Below are positions 62,851-64,000 of a DNA stretch of 64,000 nt, in pieces (position 1 is the stretch's first letter; every line of letters starts with the position of its first letter). The translations under genes were made by a program, and so were the position numbers. The DNA is from Albula goreensis (taxonomy: Eukaryota > Chordata > Actinopteri > Albuliformes > Albulidae), in assembly GCA_022829145.1 (NCBI GenBank), contig CM040746.1:30042832-30106831 (forward strand). Direction: 5' to 3'. Below the pieces are notes generated by a model. The model did no database searches. It saw nothing but the letters and a program-made list of their open reading frames with translations, and was not told where the DNA came from.

Positions 62851-64000
62851 TCCAGGGAACAGTAGCCAGTCTATAATGTGCCTTGCCTGGCACAGATTAC
62901 TAATGTCCTGTAATACTTTTCAATATGCTGGAGGCTTAGTTGGGGTAGGGAAAGAGGGGGTGCATGGGTGGCTGTGGGAGTAGTGCAGAAGGCATGGCTT
63001 CTTTAATGGATTGGCTACATAAAAGCTATAGGAAGCCATGTTTAGATGAGGAAACTTTCATTCATTTCAATACAGTTGTAAAAATCAAATGTATCCTCCT
63101 TAATAGATAGCATGAGCATACTACAATCCATTCTGGCCATGTCCTACTGCTGTGCCCACTAAGTTTCCACATGGCAGATTTTTATTGCATTTGCTTGTTA
63201 GGATTACAATTATAGACTGTTGCACAGAGGAACTGGCAGAATGAACTTTGGCAAAAATAAGAAATTTAATTCTCATAAAAAGCCTTGCAAGAAATAGCAA
63301 TGTGGAAACAAAAATTGAGCATGTTTACAACATAATAGCATTCATTGTACAAATTGCAAAATTCATTCAATTACCATGATACCGCTGATGTAGTTGTGTA
63401 ACTATGATGAAGTCTGCTCATACAGGACAATCAACAAGAAAATTCAACATCAAACCAGATGGCAGAGTAGCACATCAGAACCTGACATGAAGGGCATCTT
63501 TGTTCCATTTGCCAGAACTAAGAAAAGGGATACCAGATTTTTCTAGTATTAATTATCTTTCTGGAAATGTTTGAAATTTGATCTTTAAAAAGGTACACAT
63601 TGAGATTTATTCTCATTGTCATTGTAAGGCATCCCATCCTACATGTTAACAAGCAGCTGGAAAAAGACTTCCCTTCATACTATTTTGGACAGTGAAACAA
63701 CATCAAATTAATAATGAACCTAATTTATAGAAACCAAATCTAATCAAGAACCATGACTGGCAGAATGGATTCCAGTATGAGGACTGGCGACTTTACCTTC
63801 AAGATTCCCAATCAGATGTATACATATTTAAAACTCTGTGATTGCTCTATGCTTTACGTAAGCAGTAACCTGAATTGCAATTACTATGTTAAATATAGAG
63901 AAATAATAAAATTAAGATTTTGTCTGGTTGGGAGACTAAGAATTTTTAGAATACTGTTTGAATATCCCATACCTTTTTTGTTTTGTTTTTAGGAAGTGGA

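Overview
This window is vertebrate nuclear DNA, most likely from a ray-finned fish. The evidence is spliced genes with GT-AG introns, long (CA)n/(GT)n tracts, about 40% GC, decayed DNA-transposon pieces, and proteins clearly related to but well diverged from mammalian VGF, NAT16 and PVRIG. There are no bacterial-style operons, CRISPR arrays or rRNA/tRNA genes that I could recognise.

Three genes can be supported, all transcribed from the minus strand. (1) vgf: one large coding exon (4225-6216) encoding a 663-residue granin-like neuropeptide precursor. A probable 5' UTR intron follows to about 8531, and a TATA/CRE/E-box promoter lies near 8.77-8.86 kb. (2) nat16 (histidine N-acetyltransferase family): three coding exons between 40352 and 38102 join in frame to a 320-residue protein. 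(3) A pvrig/TIGIT-like nectin-receptor gene: five exons between 48352 and 42439 join in frame, with matching splice phases, to a 277-residue protein. It has a signal peptide, an IgV domain, a transmembrane helix and a tyrosine-rich tail. VGF and NAT16 are close neighbours on human 7q22.1 and PVRIG lies in the same band, so the three genes look like one ancestral linkage group.

Layout: 1-3.9 kb is intergenic sequence, possibly including the tail of a convergent plus-strand neighbour. 3.9-8.9 kb is vgf. 9-38 kb is a large non-coding interval with TE relics (15.8-16.3, 20.0-20.3 and 26.7 kb) and several GC/CpG-enriched or homeodomain-motif-rich blocks (11.6-12.0, 14.9-15.3 and 32.5-32.9 kb) that may be conserved regulatory elements. 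38.1-40.95 kb is nat16 and 42.1-48.4 kb is the pvrig-like gene. 48.7-64 kb is another gene-free interval with microsatellites, a 41-base T tract that looks like a retroposed poly(A) end, and a homeodomain-motif cluster near 62.8 kb.

The three genes share no pathway: a secreted neuronal precursor, a cytosolic metabolic enzyme of brain and eye, and a lymphocyte surface receptor. Their grouping is one of synteny rather than function. The most notable observation is the complete fish PVRIG-like checkpoint receptor gene, whose tail carries closely spaced YxxI/YxxL motifs.
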